From positions 1 through 29,807 of the IMG/VR virus record IMGVR_UViG_3300044639_000944: a stretch of DNA of 29,807 nucleotides. One strand, given 5' to 3'. Positions 27,672 to 29,807 of the stretch are shown piece after piece. The translations under genes and the position numbers were made by a program. The notes under the pieces are model-generated. The model made no database searches, was not told the origin of the DNA, and was given only the letters and a program-made list of their open reading frames with translations. The stretch is from a virus. The stretch's first letter is position 1, and each line of letters starts with the position of its first letter.

Positions 27672-29326
27672 AGGATTCCTCTCTCGGCGTACGGTGTCAC
27701 CTGTGATACCGTCGGCGCGGCATCGAGTGCTACCGCGAGGGCCACGATTCCCGCGACCACGGGGTCGATCTTCTCCGTCGAGCGTCGCTTGCTCGGGCGC
27801 GGGTTCGAGTTCGCGTCGAGCTCCACGACGCAGTTCGACATCGCCCAGGTGAGCACCGGGTTCCCGTCGTGCCGGAGCCGATGATTCGTCACCATCGCCT
27901 CCCATCGCTTGGTCGGCTCGGCCATGTAGTAGTAACTCTGGGGAACGCGCTTGAGCCGCAGGCCGTCGGCTTCGAGTTGCTGCGCTAGGCCGCTCGCGTT
28001 GTAGGGGTCGTACCCGACCGCCTGCACCTTGTGCTCGCCGACGATCCGCAGGATCTCCCGCCGCACGAACTCGTAGTCGGTCGCGTCCCCCGGCGTGAGC
28101 CGCATATGCCCCTGCCGGCTCCAGTCGAGGTAGGGAACCTTGTCCCGCTTCTGCCGCCGCTGCGCCCCTTCCTCGGGCGCGAACGCCCACGAGCGCACCC
28201 ACGCCTCATCCTTGTCGAGCCAGACCGCCGTGAGCGCGGTGAGATCGCTCGTCTCGCCCAAGTCGATCCCGAGGTAGCACGGGAGGCCGGCGAGCCGGGA
28301 CTCGTCGAAGTCCAGACGGCACTTGTCCCAGTCGGCCATGCGGAGCCATCGGTTCGACGCGGAGACATGCTGACAGAGGTAGTAAGTTCGGAACGGAGTC
28401 TCCATGCTCGGCTGCTCTTGAGCCTCCTTGCACTTCTCGGCGTAGTACCCCTCGTGCACCGTGTGCCCGAGACTCGGCGCGCACTTGCGCCAGGTCTCTG
28501 GACTCGTCCAATCATCACCGTCCCCGGCCGAGTAGACCACGGGCAGGAAGAACGGGTTGTCGATCACGCGGTCGCGCACCTTGAGCGCGTAGTCGTACAT
28601 CTCGAACTCAAGGCTCTCGCGCAGCGTGCCGGCGGTCGTGATCGTCACGAGCATCGGTTGCCGACGCGCGCCGACGCTCGTCTCGATCGCCTCCCAGAGT
28701 TCGCGCCGATTCTCCATCGCGTGCACCTCGTCCGCGATGCACGCGCTCGTGTTCAGGCCGTGCGCGCTCGGAGCCTCCGAGGACATGACCTTGTACACGC
28801 CGGCCGTGCTCGGCACGATCACGCGATGTTGATAGACCTCGGTGCGACTTTCGAGCATCGGCTCGGCGCGCACCATGCGCTTCGCCGCCTCAAGGCATCG
28901 CCCCGCCTGCGCGCGGTCGGCCGCGATCGAGATCACCTCGGGCGTAGGCTCATCGTCAGCGAGTAGGTGATACAGCGCGAGGGCCGCGCCCAACTCGGTC
29001 TTGCCGCACTTGCGAGGGATCAGGATGTGCACGCGCCGATACCGCCTCGTGCCGTCCGGGCGCATCCAACCGTAGGCGTTCGCGATCACGGCCTTCTGCC
29101 ACGGGAGCAGCACGAACGGCATCCCCGCCCAAGTGCTCGTCGTGAGCTTGCACGCGGTCTCGATGAACCGGATCACATGGAGCGCGGCCTGCTCGTCGAA
29201 GGTGCAGTTTCCTGCGGTCGCGATCGCGTCATAGCCGGGGATCGTGTTCCACTTCGCGGCCGGATGCTCGGCCGGCTTCTTCGGCTTACGCGCGACGCTT
29301 GGTGAAGATGTCTTCTTGCGGGGCAC
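27662..29326 (-). CDS. terL: Terminase large subunit
   Basis: The 554-aa packaging motor has an ATPase half with Walker A PRKCGKTE (104-111) and Walker B CIADE (196-200), then a coupling segment TITTAG (228-233), and a nuclease half with D355 (GIDLGETSDLTAL), D440 (VGYDPYN) and D521 (EKIDPVVAGIVAL) as the metal-binding aspartates of the RNase H-like fold. The order and the wording of these motifs match the Terminase_1/HK97-type group. GTG start at 29326 follows GGAG by about 10 nt and overlaps the small subunit by 41 nt. Family membership alone does not decide cos versus pac cutting. Confidence 0.96.
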   Translation of the reverse strand: MPRKKTSSPSVARKPKKPAEHPAAKWNTIPGYDAIATAGNCTFDEQAALHVIRFIETACKLTTSTWAGMPFVLLPWQKAVIANAYGWMRPDGTRRYRRVHILIPRKCGKTELGAALALYHLLADDEPTPEVISIAADRAQAGRCLEAAKRMVRAEPMLESRTEVYQHRVIVPSTAGVYKVMSSEAPSAHGLNTSACIADEVHAMENRRELWEAIETSVGARRQPMLVTITTAGTLRESLEFEMYDYALKVRDRVIDNPFFLPVVYSAGDGDDWTSPETWRKCAPSLGHTVHEGYYAEKCKEAQEQPSMETPFRTYYLCQHVSASNRWLRMADWDKCRLDFDESRLAGLPCYLGIDLGETSDLTALTAVWLDKDEAWVRSWAFAPEEGAQRRQKRDKVPYLDWSRQGHMRLTPGDATDYEFVRREILRIVGEHKVQAVGYDPYNASGLAQQLEADGLRLKRVPQSYYYMAEPTKRWEAMVTNHRLRHDGNPVLTWAMSNCVVELDANSNPRPSKRRSTEKIDPVVAGIVALAVALDAAPTVSQVTPYAERGILWL

Positions 29327-29762
29327 TCTTTGCCTGCTCCTTCGCCGCGCCGATTCGAGCGCGACCGACTGGGGTTAGACCGAACTCGCTCATCATCCGA
29401 CGAAGTCGCTCCCCATGCTCGGCGAGGATTGCGCTCCACGGGTTTCGCTTGACGGTCACCCGGTACTCGGCCTCGACGCGAATCACCTCGCCCTCCTCGG
29501 CCAGACGCTTGCGCGCCTCCAGGTAGCGCGACCATGTGTCGCACATGAGCGCGAGCGCGTCGCGATCTCCGCTCGATATGATCTTCATCGCGGCGATGCG
29601 AGGGATCCAGTCGGCCCACGCCGCACGGCCGACATCGTCGAGCCACGCGGGACACTCGGGCAACGCCTCCTCCGCCGGCGGCTCGGACTTCGCGCGACCG
29701 GAGGCGCGCCAGTTCCCCGATAACTTCAAAGATGCCGCAGGTTTTGGCGGTCTTCCGGTCAT
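29286..29762 (-). CDS. terS: Terminase small subunit (P27 family)
   Basis: The 158-aa protein starts GRPPKPAASLKLSGNWRASG, continues PECPAWLDDVGRAAWADWIP and contains RNPWSAILAEHGERLRRMMS and FGLTPVGRARIG, all hallmarks of P27-type small terminases: the paired P-x-W-L...W and FGL-(T/S)-P-x-(A/S/G)-R motifs. It should bind the packaging start site and load the large subunit. The ATG at 29762 has no clear RBS within the window; if the ends are joined, the partial gene at the left edge would stop 7 nt upstream, and translation could be coupled to it. Confidence 0.93.
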   Translation of the reverse strand: MTGRPPKPAASLKLSGNWRASGRAKSEPPAEEALPECPAWLDDVGRAAWADWIPRIAAMKIISSGDRDALALMCDTWSRYLEARKRLAEEGEVIRVEAEYRVTVKRNPWSAILAEHGERLRRMMSEFGLTPVGRARIGAAKEQAKSAPQEDIFTKRRA

Positions 29763-29807
29763 GCAAGTTTCAATCGTCTACGCGTTTGGGGGGCACGCTT
29801 ATCAACC

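Noticed and set aside
25866-27884. 672-codon open frame on the plus strand opposite portal and protease
   Set aside because: It is the reverse of well-identified minus-strand genes; GC-rich third positions keep antisense frames open. The product is Arg/His/Asp-rich low-quality sequence with no recognisable domain.
1-29807. Integrase, CI/Cro-type repressor, DNA polymerase, primase, tRNA genes
   Set aside because: Looked for in all called genes and gaps and not found; the ParB-like and HTH proteins do not have the repressor-peptidase or recombinase motifs.

Overview
The window looks like an almost complete genome of a tailed bacteriophage with siphovirus-type gene order. The DNA is GC-rich and every credible gene lies on the minus strand, so the biological reading direction runs from about 29.8 kb down to 1. 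The packaging, head and tail genes are of the HK97 kind: P27-type small terminase, large terminase, portal, S78 prohead protease, HK97-fold capsid, gp6/gp10-type connectors, tail tube, G/GT chaperone and tape measure. I see no integrase, excisionase, CI-like repressor, DNA polymerase, primase, tRNA or CRISPR array, which suggests a lytic or degraded phage that relies on host replication proteins. The host cannot be named. A lipoprotein with a second membrane segment and a CsrA-like regulator fit a Gram-negative host, but this is inference.

Layout in transcription order. 29762-26193: terminase subunits and portal. 26200-22942: prohead protease, then two different HK97-fold capsid proteins in tandem (349 and 420 aa), followed by a rho-independent terminator at 22887-22920. 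22877-20726: head completion, connector, closure and tail-terminator genes, coupled by ATGA/GTGA overlaps. 20713-19872: two paralogous tail-tube proteins. 19842-19157: tail assembly chaperone with a textbook -1 slippery heptamer (GGGAAAC). 19164-12238: 793-aa tape measure, unnamed tail-tip proteins, a glycine-rich adhesin, a small tail-fibre-associated protein, two membrane proteins that may serve lysis, a cysteine-rich protein and a zinc-ribbon protein.

12237-12066 is the main break between late and early genes. It holds a promoter-like -35, an AT-rich inverted repeat, a perfect DnaA box and a 17-bp palindrome that recurs, inside a longer 25-bp palindrome, within the phage's own parB-like gene. 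12065-157 holds two unknown genes, a lytic-transglycosylase-like endolysin, a C5 cytosine methyltransferase with a long overlapping ORF in another frame, an SSB-like protein, small zinc and HTH proteins, a CsrA-like protein, a YqaJ exonuclease plus ERF annealing protein, a 521-bp non-coding stretch, the ParB-like protein, an SF2 helicase, RusA resolvase, a metallophosphoesterase, a small HExxH protein, a two-TM protein and an HNH-kinase fusion. A last small gene runs off the left edge. If the window ends are joined it continues in frame and stops 7 nt before the small terminase, which suggests the molecule is circular or circularly permuted and was cut at an arbitrary point.

The genes together suggest recombination-dependent replication (exonuclease, annealase, SSB-like protein, helicase, RusA) feeding headful or cos packaging, with regulation by the ParB-like/palindrome pair, a small HTH protein and possibly the CsrA-like protein.
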